Shown in pieces: positions 25,025-33,296 of a DNA stretch of 64,000 bases. The notes under the pieces are model-generated. The model was not told the origin of the DNA. It saw nothing but the letters and a program-made list of their open reading frames with translations, and ran no database searches. The stretch lies in the NCBI RefSeq assembly GCF_028737255.1, contig NZ_JAQZAN010000025.1, positions 1 to 64,000 of the forward strand, given 5' to 3'. Both the position numbers and the translations under genes were made by a program. Numbering within the stretch: the stretch's first letter is position 1; each line of letters starts with the position of its first letter. This DNA comes from Actinomycetospora straminea (GTDB lineage: Bacteria > Actinomycetota > Actinomycetes > Mycobacteriales > Pseudonocardiaceae).

Positions 25025-27924
25025 CTCGCCTCCGTCCGTCGCCCGTCGAGGTCCGGTGACACCCCCGCGGGTGTCGGCCGGGAGGGACCGGCCACCGCGG
25101 CCAGCGCCACCACGCGCACCGCGACCGTCGGGGCGTTCGCGGACACGGCATCGGGCGCGCGGGTCCCACCGTGTCGTTCGTCGGGCCGCTTTGCTGTTTC
25201 GTTACCGATGCTAGACCCCGCCGAGACCGGGATCACCGGCTGGACACCGTCCGCCTCGAGCTCGGCCGCCGACGAGAGCAGCATCGGGGGCCGTTCGCGG
25301 CGCGGACCGGGTCGCGGCGTGGTGCCGCGCCCGGCACCGGGACGCGGGGTCGGGGCGGGCGCCGGGGTGGGACGCGGCGCGCCCGGACGCGCCGGGTCCT
25401 GGTGCTCCGCGGCGGGCGCGACGTAGCGCCCGCCCTGCTCGGCGGCCGCCGGACGCTCGCCGGGGCGCTCCCCGGGCCGCTGGCCGGGCGGGGCGAACGG
25501 GCTCGGCCCGGGCCGCGGGGTGGGCGTCGGGCGCGGGTGCGGCGTCCCGGGCGGGGTCGCGGCCGGACGCGGCCGGGCAGCCGGCTGCTGGCCGGGCTGG
25601 ACACCGGGCTGAGCGGGCTGGACACCGGGCTGGCCGGGTGGCGGCACGGGCTGCTGGCCCGGCGGCGGCACCGGCGGGCGACCCGCCGGGCGCGGGCCGG
25701 GCGGGGGCACGGGCGGCTGGCCCGGCTGACCGGGCTGGGCCCCCGGGTGGGCCGCCGGCCGAGGCTGGGGCTGGCCGGGCTGGGCCGGCTGGCCGGGCTG
25801 GGCCGGCTGCCCGGGATGGGCCGGCTGCCCGGGATGGGCCGGCTGGCCGGGCTGACCGGCTGCCGGACGGCGCGTGCGGGGCACGGGCGAGGGGGCCGGG
25901 TCGATCGACGGCCCGTCCTCGCGGCGACGGCGACGACCACCCGGGGCCGGGCGGCCCTCCAGCTCCGTGGCCGGCGCCTCCTCGCGCTCGCGGCGCGCCA
26001 GCGCCGACGTCCGCACCCAGCCCGGGGGCAGGTCGCCCTCGAGCGGCGGGCGCGCGGCGCCGTCGTCTCCCCGGCGCGGGGAGCGGCGGGTCGTGCTCCC
26101 CGCGGCGAGCAGGGCGTCGAGGGCCGCCCGCTCGAGCGTCTCGGTGGTGACCCCGGAGCGGCCGTCGGGGAGCACCGGCGCGGGGTCGATCGCGGGCTGG
26201 CGGCCCACGATGCGCTCGACGAGGCAGAGCACCGGCGGGGCGAGGCAGGCGACCAGCGCCACCGCGGGCCAGAGCAGCACCGCCGGCGTCGCGTAGCCCT
26301 GGATGATCGCCAGCACGATCGCGCCGGTGAGCAGCGCCGCCCACTGCAGGTGGCGCCGGAAGGTCAGGATGTGGTCCGCGCTCGACGACAGGCCCTTGGG
26401 CGTGACGACGAACTTCGCGGGCAGGCGCAGGATCGTCGCGATCAGCGACGCCGCGAAGATCGGCGACGCGAAGATCGACATCAGCATGCCCTTGACGCCC
26501 GAGGAGCCCTCGGCCTCGTAGGGGCTGACGTTGTAGCGGCGGTTGCGCAGGTAGACCCAGAGCTGGAAGGCCGTCGCGTCGATGTAGAGCGCCAGCCACA
26601 GCTGGACCGGCACGACCACGCCCTGGACGCCCAGGGCGAGGAAGAGGCAGGCGTTCACCGCCCCGAGCACCCACCCGATCGCCATCGACGGGTAGAAGGT
26701 CGTGATGAGGATGTAGTGGAGGGCGCGGCCCGGCGAGAGGCGGGGCAGCCGCAGCCACATCTCCTTGAGCAGCACCTCGAACGTGCCGCGCGACCAGCGC
26801 ATCTGCTGGCTGAAGAAGTCGCCCCACGAGGACGGGCCCTCGCCGACGGCGAGCACGTCGGGGGTGTAGACCGACTTCCACCGCCGGCCCGAGAGCGGGT
26901 TGCGGCGGACGTGGAACTTCAGGCCGGTGGCCATGTCCTCGGTGATCGAGTCCGACAGGCCGCCGATGCCCTGCAGCGCGCTGATGCGCACGGCGTTGTT
27001 GGTGCCCACCAGCATGGCCGCGTTGTAGCGGTTGGCCGCGCGCTGGATCAGCGAGTGGAACGGGAACTGCTGCGACTCCGCGGCGCGGGTCACGAACGTC
27101 TCGTCGTTCGCGTAGCACTGCGGGCCGACGACGAAGGCGACGTCGGGGTCGCGGAAGTAGCCCAGGATGCGCTCGGCGTAGTTCGGCAGCGGCACGTGGT
27201 CGGGGTCGACCGACAGGAACACCTCGTACGAGTCGCCGTGCTCGGCGACCCAGGCGTTGTAGTTGCCGTGCTTGGTCTTGGCCTTGAACGCGCCCTTGCG
27301 CTGGTTGTACTTCGCGATGCCCTTGCGGGTGAAGTGGTTGACGCCGAGCTCGCGGCACATGGCCTTGACCTCGTCGTCGTCACCCTCGTCGAGGATCCAG
27401 ACGTCGAGGATGCCGTCGTACTGGATCCGCAGCGCCGCCTGCAGCGTGCCGCGCACGACGTCGATCGGTTCCTTGCTGGGGACGATCGTGGTGAGGAAGG
27501 CGATGCGCCGGTCGGGCTCGGGCGGCACCGGCACCGGGTCGCGCGCGATGACCGAGGCCAGCGACAGCGACAGCACGTTGATCAGCCGCAGGAGCTCCAT
27601 GAGGCCGATCGAGCCGATGACGACCCAGTTCGCGTAGATCGCGAAGGTCGATCCGAAGACCGGTGGGCGGTGCGACGGGTGCAGCAGCCAGAGGAAGAAG
27701 AGCGCCTCGAAGGCGAAGTTCAGGCCGGCGACGAGCAGCGACCGGGCGACGCGTCCGCGCCCGTGGACGGCGTCGACACCGCGGTAGGCCACGCGGTACG
27801 GGCCGTCGGCGGGGTCGGGCTCACGGATCGGCCCGGCGAGCTGGGAGAACTCCTGGATACGACGGCCGACGACGAGTTCGGACTCGTCGACCTCGTCCGG
27901 GGGTCGCTCGGCAAGAAGGGTCAT
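25021..27924 (-). CDS. cslA: CslA-type family 2 glycosyltransferase (beta-glucan synthase) with Pro/Gln-rich tail
   Basis: 967 residues from ATG 27924. Two N-terminal membrane helices are followed by the GT-A domain: D179 in WILDEGDDDE, DPD at 240-242, TED at 328-330 and QQMRW at 373-377, the full D,D,D,QxxRW set of processive beta-synthases. Several membrane helices follow to about residue 600. The last third is disordered: a charged stretch, then Pro-Gly-Gln repeats of six residues, then a Pro-rich basic region, and a short conserved-looking end. No PilZ domain is seen. It would polymerise UDP-glucose into glucan and export it. Its stop overlaps the glxA start. An in-frame GTG at 27969 is a weaker start choice. 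Confidence 0.9.
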   Translation of the reverse strand: MTLLAERPPDEVDESELVVGRRIQEFSQLAGPIREPDPADGPYRVAYRGVDAVHGRGRVARSLLVAGLNFAFEALFFLWLLHPSHRPPVFGSTFAIYANWVVIGSIGLMELLRLINVLSLSLASVIARDPVPVPPEPDRRIAFLTTIVPSKEPIDVVRGTLQAALRIQYDGILDVWILDEGDDDEVKAMCRELGVNHFTRKGIAKYNQRKGAFKAKTKHGNYNAWVAEHGDSYEVFLSVDPDHVPLPNYAERILGYFRDPDVAFVVGPQCYANDETFVTRAAESQQFPFHSLIQRAANRYNAAMLVGTNNAVRISALQGIGGLSDSITEDMATGLKFHVRRNPLSGRRWKSVYTPDVLAVGEGPSSWGDFFSQQMRWSRGTFEVLLKEMWLRLPRLSPGRALHYILITTFYPSMAIGWVLGAVNACLFLALGVQGVVVPVQLWLALYIDATAFQLWVYLRNRRYNVSPYEAEGSSGVKGMLMSIFASPIFAASLIATILRLPAKFVVTPKGLSSSADHILTFRRHLQWAALLTGAIVLAIIQGYATPAVLLWPAVALVACLAPPVLCLVERIVGRQPAIDPAPVLPDGRSGVTTETLERAALDALLAAGSTTRRSPRRGDDGAARPPLEGDLPPGWVRTSALARREREEAPATELEGRPAPGGRRRRREDGPSIDPAPSPVPRTRRPAAGQPGQPAHPGQPAHPGQPAQPGQPAQPGQPQPRPAAHPGAQPGQPGQPPVPPPGPRPAGRPPVPPPGQQPVPPPGQPGVQPAQPGVQPGQQPAARPRPAATPPGTPHPRPTPTPRPGPSPFAPPGQRPGERPGERPAAAEQGGRYVAPAAEHQDPARPGAPRPTPAPAPTPRPGAGRGTTPRPGPRRERPPMLLSSAAELEADGVQPVIPVSAGSSIGNETAKRPDERHGGTRAPDAVSANAPTVAVRVVALAAVAGPSRPTPAGVSPDLDGRRTEAS
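25771..25860. repeat. 18-base tandem repeats in the cslA tail
   Basis: Four full 18-base copies begin at 25771, 25789, 25807 and 25825, with a partial fifth from 25843. Copies 1-2 are identical, as are 3-4. They encode PGQPA(Q/H) hexapeptides, so the array keeps the reading frame and can change length by slippage. Confidence 0.85.
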
Positions 27925-28260
27925 CGGCGGTTTCGTCTCGATCCCCGCGATGCCACCGGCAGCACCCACAGCACCGCAGCGGTGATCGTCACGAGCCTCC
28001 CGTCGTCGTCACACCCCCGCGGGCTCGCGAGGGAGCGGTACCGCCGACGCGCCGTCCTCCCGTCCGGGTCATCGGTCGTCCCCAGGGACCGCTGGTGCTC
28101 CACCGGCCCCGGAAACGGTAAGCGCATCACCCACCGTGCTCACCGAGGGGGACGGGTCGTCCACCGACCCGTGGCCCACGACCAGCATCCTCGCCGATCG
28201 TTGGCCCGATCGGGGGGCGTCGGGCCTTCCACTCACCCAACAGCACCCGTCCGTGGCCGA
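27925..28260 (-). other. Long structured leader upstream of cslA
   Basis: This gene-free stretch of about 350 bases lies between cslA and the phosphodiesterase gene. It holds perfect short hairpins: ACGGGTCG/CGACCCGT (28152-28172, five-base loop) and GGCCCGA/TCGGGCC (28203-28227). A 22-codon frame beginning GTG at about 27990, after GGGAGG, ends in TGA overlapping the cslA ATG, and could be a leader peptide. I match it to no known riboswitch. Confidence 0.4.
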
Positions 28261-28280
28261 TGACGCACGGTAGTACGTCA
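28261..28280. promoter_or_regulatory. 20-base inverted repeat upstream of the cslA leader
   Basis: TGACGCAC and GTACGTCA flank GGTA, pairing at seven of eight positions. It overlaps the stop of the phosphodiesterase gene and sits 340 bases before cslA. It has operator form but no identified regulator. Confidence 0.4.
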
Positions 28281-28814
28281 CCTACTGCGAGGCGCACCGG
28301 GTGGCAGCTCGTGGGTGCGCACGGCGGACAGGACGCCGTCGCGGATCTCGGCCGTCATGTACGTGCAGGCGGGCTGGCGGCGCCGCTCGGTGGGCGAGCC
28401 CGGGTTGAGCAGCCGCACGCCGCCCGGGGTGGTCGTGTCCCACGGGATGTGGCTGTGACCGAAGACGAGGACGTCGACCGGGGTGTCGCCCCCGGGCCCG
28501 AAGCGCGCGTCGCAGCGCTGCTCGCGCCCCTGCGCCGCGCCGGTCTCGTGGGTGACGGCCAGGCGCAGCCCGCCGACCTCGGCGACGGCGGTCTCGGGCA
28601 GGCGCGCGCGGAGGTCGTCGCCGTCGTTGTTGCCCCAGCAGGCGACGAGGCGCGCCGAACGCACCTCGACGGCGTCGAGGAGCGCGGGGTCCATCCAGTC
28701 GCCGGCGTGCACGACCACGTCGGCCGCGTCGATCTGCTCCCAGAGCTCGGCGGGCAGCGCGCGGTTCGGGTAGCGCGGCGTGAGGTGGGTGTCGGTGGTG
28801 AGCAGGAGGCGCAC
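28278..28814 (-). CDS. YfcE/MJ0936-type metallophosphoesterase
   Basis: 178 residues. All calcineurin-like metal motifs are present: TDTH at the N-terminus, HAGDWMD, WGNNDGDD, an isolated THE, and FGHSH near residue 130, followed by LLNPGS as in the YfcE family. It would hydrolyse phosphodiesters using two metal ions in the cytoplasm. GTG 28814 lies two bases after the stop of the SRPBCC gene, so the two are coupled. The long open frame upstream of this start belongs to that other gene. Confidence 0.87.
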   Translation of the reverse strand: MRLLLTTDTHLTPRYPNRALPAELWEQIDAADVVVHAGDWMDPALLDAVEVRSARLVACWGNNDGDDLRARLPETAVAEVGGLRLAVTHETGAAQGREQRCDARFGPGGDTPVDVLVFGHSHIPWDTTTPGGVRLLNPGSPTERRRQPACTYMTAEIRDGVLSAVRTHELPPGAPRSR

Positions 28815-28816
28815 GG

Positions 28817-29239
28817 CTACCGCTCCAGCAGCAGCGAGTGCAGCGCCACCAGCGCGAGCGGGGCGTAGGGCAGGACGACGAGCGCGGGGCCGGTGGTGCG
28901 CAGCCAGGTCCGCGAGCGCACGTGCGGGCCGTCGTCGGGGCGCGGCTCCTCGACGCCGTGGTCGAGGTGCAGGCGGACCGGCCCGACCCGCACGCGCCAC
29001 GACCAGGTGCGCGCCGCCTCGTCCACCGCGAGGACCTCGAACGGCACGTGCACCACCCCCGCCGCGCGCACCGTGCCGCGCAGGCCCTCGTGCAGCCGCC
29101 GGGGCTGCCCGCCGGCCACGGCGTCGACGGAGACGCCCGAGATCTGCGGTGCCCAGTGCGGCCAGCGGTCGAGGTCGGCGTAGCGCTCCCACGCCGCGTC
29201 GGCGGGGAGCGGGCCGGTGGCGCGGAGCGTCGTCTGCAC
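28817..29239 (-). CDS. SRPBCC / polyketide cyclase-like protein
   Basis: About 140 residues from GTG 29239. DAAWERYADLDRWPHWAPQI is the opening of the START/SRPBCC fold, and the alternating strands after it fit the ligand-binding cup. A hydrophobic C-terminal helix could touch the membrane. Ligand unknown. The frame is open to GTG 29278, but that codon lies within an inverted repeat in the divergent promoter, so the shorter start is preferred. It is divergent from a P450, and such pairs often act on the same hydrophobic substrate. Confidence 0.75.
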   Translation of the reverse strand: MQTTLRATGPLPADAAWERYADLDRWPHWAPQISGVSVDAVAGGQPRRLHEGLRGTVRAAGVVHVPFEVLAVDEAARTWSWRVRVGPVRLHLDHGVEEPRPDDGPHVRSRTWLRTTGPALVVLPYAPLALVALHSLLLER

Positions 29240-29277
29240 GCCGGGGACGTACCCGCCGCGACCCTGGACGACGAACA

Positions 29278-29292
29278 CATACTCCGAGTATG
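29278..29292. promoter_or_regulatory. Inverted repeat in the SRPBCC/P450 divergent promoter
   Basis: CATACTC and GAGTATG flank a single C, a perfect 15-base palindrome and AT-rich for this genome. It is a good operator or -10 candidate between divergent genes. Confidence 0.5.
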
Positions 29293-29300
29293 GTCCGCGT

Positions 29301-29316
29301 GGTACGACAACGTACC
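29301..29316. promoter_or_regulatory. Second inverted repeat in the same promoter
   Basis: GGTACG and CGTACC flank ACAA with perfect pairing, 23 bases before the P450 start. The spacing of about 24 bases from the first palindrome puts both on nearly the same DNA face. Confidence 0.5.
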
Positions 29317-29338
29317 GAGTCGACCTCCGGAGGCCGCC

Positions 29339-30700
29339 GTGGCCCTGTCGCTGCCCTCGTCCGTCGCCCGCTCACCGCTGGGCACCACGCTGCGCTGGGG
29401 CGCCACCCACGGGCTGATGCGCGCCGCGATCCGCCGCCAGGTCCGCGCCGGCAACCCCGACGCGCGCCTCCTGCTCGACCCGGTCATGCAGGCCGACCCG
29501 TTCCCGCACTACGAGCGCCTGCGCAGGTCCCACCCCTTCGCGGCCGGCGCCTTCGCGCGGCTCACGGTCCACCACGACGTCGCGACGACGGTGCTGCGCA
29601 GCGACGACTTCGGCGTCACCCACCCCAACCAGGTCGTGCCCGCGCCGGCGAAGGCCGCGCTCGCGCTGGCCGGGCCGACGCGCCACCCCGGGCCCATCGA
29701 CCCGCCCTCGATGCTCGCGGTCGACGCGCCCGACCACCCGCGCTACCGCAAGCTCGTCAGCCGCGCCTTCACCGCCCGGCGGGTCGCGGCCCTGCGCGAG
29801 CGGACCGGCGAGATCGCCACCGAGCTCCTCGACGCCATGGACCGCGACGTGCGCGCGGGCGAGGAGGTCGACCTCGTCGCCCGCTACGCGAGCCTGCTGC
29901 CGGTCACGGTCATCAGCGAGATGCTCGGGGTGCCGACCTCGATGCGCGAGCAGTTCCTGGCCTGGGGCGACGGCGCGGCCACCTCGCTGGACATGGGGCT
30001 CACGCGCCAGGCGCACGCGTCCATGGAGCGCAACCTCGCCGCGCTGCACGACTGGATGCGCAACCACCTGCGCCGCCTGCGCCGCGAGCCCGGCGACGAC
30101 CTGCTCTCCGGCCTGGTCGGCGAGGTCGACGACGACGGGACGGGCCTGACCGAGCAGGAGCTCGTGTCGACGGCGCTGCTCGTGCTCGCCGCGGGGTTCG
30201 AGACCACCGTCAACCTCATCGGCAACGGCACCACCCAGCTCTTCGCCCACCCCGAGCAGCGCGAGCTCCTGGCCGCCGACCCGTCGCTGTGGCCGAACGC
30301 GGTGGACGAGGTGCTCCGCTTCGACCCGCCGGTGGAGCGCACCGCGCGCCGGGCGAAGGTCGACACCGAGGTGGCGGGCGAGCCCGTGCCCGCGGGGGAC
30401 CTCGTCGTCACCGTGCTCGCCGGCGCCAACCGCGACCCGCAGGTGTTCCCCGACCCCGCCGTCTTCGACGTCGCGCGGGCCAACGCCAAGGAGCACCTCG
30501 CGTTCTCCAGCGGCCCGCACTTCTGCCTCGGCGCGCAGCTCGCGCGGATGGAGGGCGAGGTGGCGCTGCGGGCGCTGTTCGAGCGCCACCCGCGCCTGGC
30601 CCCGGCCGGACCGCCCCGCCGTCGTCCCACCCGCATCCTGCGCGGCTACGCCGAGCTGCCCGTGCACCTCGAGCCGGCCGGTGCGCTACCGCGCAGGTGA
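29339..30700 (+). CDS. Cytochrome P450
   Basis: 453 residues, soluble. The I-helix oxygen motif is LAAGFETTVN, the K-helix ExxR is in DEVLRFDPPV, and the haem loop FSSGPHFCLGAQLAR holds the iron-ligand Cys at about 396. Bacterial class I P450s need a ferredoxin and reductase, neither of which is beside it. Substrate unknown; it resembles CYP107/CYP125-era fatty or steroid-type P450s only in general form. GTG 29339 is preceded by GGAGG five bases away. Its stop is part of a strong hairpin. Confidence 0.92.
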   Translation: MALSLPSSVARSPLGTTLRWGATHGLMRAAIRRQVRAGNPDARLLLDPVMQADPFPHYERLRRSHPFAAGAFARLTVHHDVATTVLRSDDFGVTHPNQVVPAPAKAALALAGPTRHPGPIDPPSMLAVDAPDHPRYRKLVSRAFTARRVAALRERTGEIATELLDAMDRDVRAGEEVDLVARYASLLPVTVISEMLGVPTSMREQFLAWGDGAATSLDMGLTRQAHASMERNLAALHDWMRNHLRRLRREPGDDLLSGLVGEVDDDGTGLTEQELVSTALLVLAAGFETTVNLIGNGTTQLFAHPEQRELLAADPSLWPNAVDEVLRFDPPVERTARRAKVDTEVAGEPVPAGDLVVTVLAGANRDPQVFPDPAVFDVARANAKEHLAFSSGPHFCLGAQLARMEGEVALRALFERHPRLAPAGPPRRRPTRILRGYAELPVHLEPAGALPRR

Positions 30701-30736
30701 GCAGAAAGGAGTGCTCCGGCACTTCTTTCTGCTCAC
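30697..30736. terminator. Strong bidirectional hairpin after the P450 gene
   Basis: GTGAGCAGAAAGGAGTG pairs with the 17 bases at 30720-30736 around a CTCCGG loop, with one G:T wobble. It begins inside the P450 stop codon and ends 16 bases before the stop of the convergent acyl-CoA dehydrogenase. Its outer arms match the hairpin at 56703-56742. Confidence 0.8.
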
Positions 30737-30751
30737 GAGGGCGGAGCGCAC

Positions 30752-31960
30752 CTAGGTGAAGGCGCTGTGCCCCGTGATCTCCCGGCCGACGATGAGGGTC
30801 TGGATCGTCTCGGTGCCCTCGAACGTGTGGATCGACTCGATGTCGGCCATGTGCCGCACCACGTGGTTGTCGAGCAGGATCCCGTTGCCGCCGAGCAGGT
30901 CACGGGCGTGGGAGAGCACCCACCGCGCCTTGCGGGTGTTGTTCATCTTCGCGAGGCCCGCGATGGTCGGGGCGAGGTCGTCGTCCTCGGCCAGCTTCGC
31001 GATCTGCATGCAGTAGAGCTGCATCCCGGTCAGCTCGGCGAGCATCTGGACCAGGCGCTCCTGCACGATCTGCATCCCGGCCAGCGGCTTGCCGAACTGC
31101 TTGCGCTCCAGCGCGTAGCGCAGCGCGGCGTCGTAGCCGGCCGTGGCGTGGCCCAGCGCCATCCACGCGCAGGTGCCCCGCGTCGTCGCGAGGACCCGAC
31201 CGGTGTCCTTGAAGCTCTCCGCGCCGGGCAGGCGGTCGCGCTCGGGCACCCGGACGCCGTCGAGGCGGATGTCGGCCTGCCACACCGAGCGCATCGAGCC
31301 CTTGCGCGGGATCACCGAGCCCTCGTAGCCCGGGGTGGTGGTGTCGACGAGGAAGCCGAGCACCGCGCGGGTCTCGACGTCGCGCGCCCACACCACGGTC
31401 CGGCCGGCGATGCTGCCGTTGCCGATCCAGCGCTTGCGCCCGTCGAGCACCCAGTCGTCCCCGTCGCGGCGGGCCGACGTCTCGAGCGACACCGAGTCCG
31501 ACCCGTGCTCGGGCTCGGTCAGCCCGAAGGCGCCGACGAGCTCCAGGCGCGCCATCGCGGGCAGGAACTCCTGCTTCTGCTCCTCGGAGCCGAGCATCGC
31601 GATCGACTTCATCGCCAGCCCCGACTGCACGGCGTGGAAGGTCGCGAGGCTGCCGTCGCCGCGGGCGAGCTCCATCGCGACGAGCCCGCAGGTCAGCGGA
31701 TCGAAGCCGGGACAGCCGTATCCGGTGATGTCGTCGCCGACGATGCCGAGGTCGGGCAACCCCTTGATGACCTCCCACGGCATCTCCGCGGCGTCCCACG
31801 CCGCCGGCGCGGCCGGGCTGACGACGCGGTCGACGTAGCGGCGCACGGCCATGAAGGTGTCCCACTGCGCCTCGGTGAACCGGCGGCGCACCGAGAAGAA
31901 ATCGGTGCCGAGGGCCTCGGTGAGCGGTCCCTGGCTGTCCACGCTGCTGTCGGCCGTCAT
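30752..31960 (-). CDS. Acyl-CoA dehydrogenase, glutaryl-CoA dehydrogenase-like
   Basis: 402 residues from ATG 31960 (AGGAG upstream). FGLTEPEHGSD is the FAD/substrate signature, RGTCAWMALGHATAGYDAALRYAL the middle helix, and HTFEGTETIQTLIVGREITG carries the catalytic Glu at about 381 in the position used by glutaryl-CoA and isovaleryl-CoA type enzymes. It is a cytoplasmic flavoprotein passing electrons to ETF. Substrate unknown. It is divergent from the epoxide-hydrolase-like gene at 32064. Confidence 0.88.
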   Translation of the reverse strand: MTADSSVDSQGPLTEALGTDFFSVRRRFTEAQWDTFMAVRRYVDRVVSPAAPAAWDAAEMPWEVIKGLPDLGIVGDDITGYGCPGFDPLTCGLVAMELARGDGSLATFHAVQSGLAMKSIAMLGSEEQKQEFLPAMARLELVGAFGLTEPEHGSDSVSLETSARRDGDDWVLDGRKRWIGNGSIAGRTVVWARDVETRAVLGFLVDTTTPGYEGSVIPRKGSMRSVWQADIRLDGVRVPERDRLPGAESFKDTGRVLATTRGTCAWMALGHATAGYDAALRYALERKQFGKPLAGMQIVQERLVQMLAELTGMQLYCMQIAKLAEDDDLAPTIAGLAKMNNTRKARWVLSHARDLLGGNGILLDNHVVRHMADIESIHTFEGTETIQTLIVGREITGHSAFT

Positions 31961-32063
31961 GGAGACTCCTCGCCCGGGGGCCGGGCCCTCACGCGGTCCC
32001 CGCCCGGTGCTCTTCCGTTCCCCGTCACCGTGATCGCCACGCCACCCGTCGAGGAGTCCGCCG

Positions 32064-32498
32064 ATGTCCACCCCCACCGAGCCCGCCGAGCCCGCCGCCG
32101 TGGTGCGCGCGTTCCTCGCCGACCTCGAGCGGCTCGACCTCGACGCGGCGTGCGCCCACCTCAGCCCCGACGTCGTCTACGAGAACGTGTCGCTGCCCCC
32201 GGCGCGCGGGATCGGGCCGACCCGGCGCGTGCTCGAGCAGCTCACGCGCCGCGCCACCGGCTTCCGCGCCGAGAACCACCGGATCGCCGCCGACGGCCCC
32301 GTGGTGCTGACCGAGCGGACCGACACCATCGAGATCGGGCGCCTGCGCACCTCGTTCTGGGTGTGCGGGACCTTCGAGGTGCACGACGGCGCCATCACGC
32401 TGTGGCGCGACTACTTCGACTGGGCCGCCGTCACCGGCGCGTTCGTCACCGGCGCGGTGCGGGCCCTGGGGTCACTGGTGCCGAGTCGACGCCCCTGA
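32064..32498 (+). CDS. Limonene-1,2-epoxide hydrolase family protein
   Basis: 144 residues, cystatin-like alpha+beta fold. R85 and D87 in LTERTDTIEIG and D116 in LWRDYFDW match the Arg-Asp-Asp triad of limonene epoxide hydrolase, which opens epoxides with water. The substrate may be any small epoxide or the protein may be a lactone-type isomerase of the same fold. ATG 32064 has GAGGAG nearby. Divergent from the acyl-CoA dehydrogenase. Confidence 0.82.
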   Translation: MSTPTEPAEPAAVVRAFLADLERLDLDAACAHLSPDVVYENVSLPPARGIGPTRRVLEQLTRRATGFRAENHRIAADGPVVLTERTDTIEIGRLRTSFWVCGTFEVHDGAITLWRDYFDWAAVTGAFVTGAVRALGSLVPSRRP

Positions 32499-32580
32499 CC
32501 GGGGCGGATGCCCCCGGCGTGCGTCCGTTCGTACTAACGTCCGCGCTCGCCAGCACGTTCAGCATCGAGCGGAGGAAGTC

Positions 32581-32760
32581 ATGGCGGGCAAGTTCGAGGT
32601 GTACCAGGACAAGGCCGGGAAGTACCGGTTCCGGCTCAAGGCCGGCAACGGCCAGATCGTCGCCTCCGGGGAGGCCTACGAGACCAAGTCGGCGGCCCGC
32701 AAGGGCTGCGAGTCGGTCCAGAAGGCCGCCGACGGCGCCCCGATCGAGGAGACCGTCTAG
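32581..32760 (+). CDS. YegP-type DUF1508 protein
   Basis: 59 residues with perfect start signals: GGAGG eight bases before ATG 32581. FEVYQDKAGKYRFRLKAGNG followed by QIVASGEAYETKSAARKGCESV is one complete DUF1508 repeat. YegP proteins usually carry two; single-repeat forms are common in actinobacteria. The function is not established. It has no coupled neighbour. Confidence 0.9.
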   Translation: MAGKFEVYQDKAGKYRFRLKAGNGQIVASGEAYETKSAARKGCESVQKAADGAPIEETV

Positions 32761-32920
32761 CGGTCCGCCCCCGTTCGGAGGCGCTGCAGGTCCGGTCGGG
32801 CCGCGGAACCCCGCCCGACCGGACCCGCCACGACCCGGCCGGCCGCCGTCCTGGACGTTCAACGACGAACCTGTCGTCTCAACGCATCCAGATGCCTCGT
32901 CAGGTTCCGTCCACCCCGCC

Positions 32921-32940
32921 GGTGGGGGTATATCCCCACC
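32921..32940. promoter_or_regulatory. Near-perfect palindrome with TATA centre
   Basis: GGTGGGG and CCCCACC flank GTATAT. It lies 104 bases before the small gene at 33044 and has the look of a metal-sensor or other dimeric operator. No regulator is adjacent, so this is tentative. Confidence 0.4.
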
Positions 32941-33043
32941 CCAACGTCACCCGTGTGGCCGTACGCACCGCCGCGGCCGGCACGGAACCGCGGCGACCCG
33001 TCGGACCTCGTCCGCCGCGCCGCGGCTGCGTCAGGGGGAGTGG

Positions 33044-33295
33044 ATGGACGGACAGGCCCACGCCGGGGAGGACCGTCGCGATGGTGCCGAGTACCTCGTG
33101 GTCGTCGTCGACCCGGTGGGTCGCTTTCGCGACGCCTACGGCCCGTACGCGCTCGGCGCGGCCCACCGCGAGGCCGACCGCCGGCGCCGCGCCCTCGCCG
33201 CGGCGGGCGAGCTGACCGCCGACGTGCGGATCGCCCGGCACCACCCCGTCAGCATCCCGAGCCAGCGCGGACCGCGCCGGAGCTGGGACATCTGA
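33044..33295 (+). CDS. Small hypothetical protein
   Basis: 83 residues. ATG 33044 follows GGGGAG. It has a strand-rich front (YLVVVVDPVGRFRDAYGPYA), a basic helix, and a short strand-rich end with ISIP-like HHPVSIPS. No family recognised; charged and probably cytoplasmic. Its stop is two bases before a 13-base tandem repeat. Confidence 0.65.
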   Translation: MDGQAHAGEDRRDGAEYLVVVVDPVGRFRDAYGPYALGAAHREADRRRRALAAAGELTADVRIARHHPVSIPSQRGPRRSWDI

Positions 33296-33296
33296 C

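Noticed and set aside
25771-25860. Variable-number intergenic satellite
   Set aside because: The repeats encode Pro-Gly-Gln units within cslA and are coding.
27925-28260. ydaO/cyclic-di-AMP or other known riboswitch
   Set aside because: Hairpins are present, but I could not match the conserved ydaO core or any other class I know.
25171-28263. A 1030-codon plus-strand open frame opposite cslA
   Set aside because: CslA has all synthase motifs on the other strand; this frame is compositional noise.
29240-29278. N-terminal extension of the SRPBCC protein
   Set aside because: It has no family similarity and would place the start within a perfect promoter palindrome.
32446-32862. Minus-strand open frame across the DUF1508 gene
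   Set aside because: The plus-strand 59-residue gene has a perfect ribosome-binding site and family match.
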